This document shows positions 62,875-64,000 of a stretch of 64,000 nt of DNA, one piece after another. The stretch comes from UBA2767 sp965228625 (lineage in GTDB: Bacteria; Pseudomonadota; Alphaproteobacteria; Rhizobiales; Methyloligellaceae). Both the position numbers and the translations under genes were made by a program. Where the stretch lies: NCBI GenBank assembly GCA_965228625.1, contig OZ245829.1, forward strand, positions 1,984,001 through 2,048,000, read 5' to 3'. The stretch's first letter is position 1, and every line of letters starts with the position of its first letter. A model generated the notes under the pieces. That model was given only the letters and a program-made list of their open reading frames with translations, was not told where the DNA came from and did no database searches.

Positions 62875-63876
62875 ATGACCCCTCTGCCCGACACGATGAC
62901 CGCCATTGCCATCACCGAACCCGGCGGCCCGGACGTCCTGCAAGCCCAGGACGTGCCGGTTCCGAAGCCGGGGTCCGGACAACTTCTGGTCAAGGTGGCA
63001 TTTGCCGGCGTCAACCGGCCCGACGTCGCGCAGAGAAGCGGCTCCTACCCTCCCCCGCCGGGCGCATCGGAGCTGCCGGGGCTGGAAATCTCGGGAGAGG
63101 TCGTCGCGGCAGGGCCCGACACAAGCCGTTTCAAGGTCGGGGACACGGTGTGTGCGCTGACGTCGGGAGGGGGCTATGCGGAATACTGCCTCGCCGACGA
63201 ACCGGCGACGCTGCCGGTACCCGAGGGCCTGACGCTCGAAGAGGCCGCCGCGCTGCCCGAGACCTTCTTCACCGTATGGCACAACGTGTTCGAGCGCGGC
63301 ACGCTCAAGTCGGGCGACTGGCTGCTGGTGCATGGTGGCTCTTCCGGGATCGGTACGACGGCCATTCAGTTGGGCGTCGCGTTCGGAGCGAAGGTGCTTG
63401 CGACGGCCGGCTCTGCGGAAAAGTGCGCGGCCTGCGAGGACCTCGGCGCGACCCGCGCGATCAACTACAGGGACGAGGACTTCGTCGCCGTGACCAAGGA
63501 GGTCACCGACGGTCACGGCGCTGATGTCATTCTGGATATGGTCGGCGGCAGTTACATCGACCGCAATTTCTCCGCCGCGGCGATCGACGGGCATATCGTG
63601 CAGATCGCGTTCCTGGAGGGCGCGAAGGCCGAGGTGAACTTCGTACGCCTGATGCTCAAACGGCTGACCTATACCGGTTCCACCCTCAGGCCACGCACGG
63701 TCGAGGTGAAGGGCGGTATCGCCCGGGCGCTGCAGGAGCAGGTCTGGCCGCTGATCGAGGCCGGCAAGGTCAAGCCCGTGCTGAACAAGACCTATGACCT
63801 GAAAGACGCCTCTGCCGCGCACGCCTACATGGAATCGGGTGCGCATATCGGCAAGATCATGCTGCGCGTCGCGTGA
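62875..63876 (+). CDS. Quinone oxidoreductase (PIG3/TP53I3 type)
   Basis: 333 residues, zinc-free MDR family. VKVAFAGVNRPDVAQRSGSYPPPPGASELPGLEISGEVV in the N-terminal domain; LLVHGGSSGIGTTAIQLG is the NADPH loop; DGHGADVILDMVGGSY follows. One-electron reduction of quinones is the family activity. Start at 62875 gives MTPLPDTMTAI; the ATG at 62896 is also possible. Ten bases before the next gene. Confidence 0.9.
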   Translation: MTPLPDTMTAIAITEPGGPDVLQAQDVPVPKPGSGQLLVKVAFAGVNRPDVAQRSGSYPPPPGASELPGLEISGEVVAAGPDTSRFKVGDTVCALTSGGGYAEYCLADEPATLPVPEGLTLEEAAALPETFFTVWHNVFERGTLKSGDWLLVHGGSSGIGTTAIQLGVAFGAKVLATAGSAEKCAACEDLGATRAINYRDEDFVAVTKEVTDGHGADVILDMVGGSYIDRNFSAAAIDGHIVQIAFLEGAKAEVNFVRLMLKRLTYTGSTLRPRTVEVKGGIARALQEQVWPLIEAGKVKPVLNKTYDLKDASAAHAYMESGAHIGKIMLRVA

Positions 63877-63885
63877 GCCGCACCG

Positions 63886-64000
63886 ATGGGTTCCAACACG
63901 AAGTTCACGATTGCCGTTCTGCCCGGTGACGGCATCGGCCAGGAAGTCATCCCCGCCGCGATCAGCGTCGTCGAGGCGGCCCGCGCGAAGGCGGGCGGCT
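63886..64000 (+). CDS. Isocitrate/isopropylmalate dehydrogenase family protein (3' partial)
   Basis: Only 38 codons lie in the window. MGSNTKFTIAVLPGDGIGQEVIP is the start of the NAD(P)-dependent beta-decarboxylating dehydrogenases (LeuB, tartrate or isocitrate dehydrogenase types). The LPGDGIGQEV block is the family signature. The substrate class needs downstream residues. Co-oriented with the quinone oxidoreductase gene, nine bases after its stop. Confidence 0.8.
   Translation, partial: MGSNTKFTIAVLPGDGIGQEVIPAAISVVEAARAKAGG

Overview
The window is a GC-rich chromosomal segment of an alphaproteobacterium, most likely a member of the Hyphomicrobiales (Rhizobiales). The evidence is the gene content and order: a ruv - ybgC - tolQRAB - pal - cpoB - tilS - ftsH - glmM block, zapA followed by a 6S-like RNA and 5-formyltetrahydrofolate cyclo-ligase, a serC leader motif before serC-serA, an RcdA/DUF1465 protein, DUF1192 and DUF4164 proteins, a bactofilin, and two Omp25/Omp31-type beta-barrels. 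I cannot name a genus. I see no prophage, insertion sequence, CRISPR array, rRNA or tRNA gene; this is mostly core genome with some accessory genes.

Layout. 1-909 is the 3' part of a gene built of 129-bp tandem repeats and closed by a strong terminator. 981-6970 is a small accessory zone: SPW membrane protein, divergent AraC regulator, a three-gene operon (metallo-beta-lactamase, 3-hydroxyisobutyrate-dehydrogenase-like enzyme, carboxymuconolactone-decarboxylase-like protein), a DMT exporter, an orphan OmpR-type regulator, and a tiny exported Lys/His/aromatic-rich protein. 7225-14806 has a TTC38-like protein, purA, a second DMT transporter, a type I asparaginase, an alanine/glycine symporter and an unusual HTH regulator. 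14827-25334 holds fhs, a bactofilin with a coupled partner gene, serA, serC, an outer-membrane barrel, glmM, folP and a D-cysteine desulfhydrase-like enzyme.

25445-39275 is the envelope and recombination core, all on the minus strand: ftsH, tilS, the Tol-Pal system (with an unlisted 47-residue lipoprotein between tolB and pal), a phosphoesterase, and ruvC-ruvA-[membrane gene]-ruvB. 39456-44222 has another Omp, a YebC-type regulator, a YmdB-type phosphoesterase, the cyclo-ligase, the 6S-like RNA, zapA and a DUF4164 protein. 44509-54715 runs mostly on the plus strand: gap, amidase, an L,D-transpeptidase, class I aldolase, a ThiE-like protein, a Sel1 protein, efp, an inositol-monophosphatase and a MotA/MotB-like pair. 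55229-64000 has an MsbA-like exporter, a four-gene polar amino-acid ABC importer, a TerB-domain protein, rpmE, rcdA, a DUF1192 gene, a quinone oxidoreductase and the start of an isocitrate/isopropylmalate dehydrogenase-family gene.

The most interesting unexplained items are the repeat protein at the left edge, the exported aromatic/cationic miniprotein, the low-GC membrane gene inserted between ruvA and ruvB, the MotA/MotB-like stator pair, a possible small RNA ending in a terminator near 62.3 kb, and a 16-bp motif found three times at gene 3' ends. I do not see a convincing new defence or biosynthetic system.
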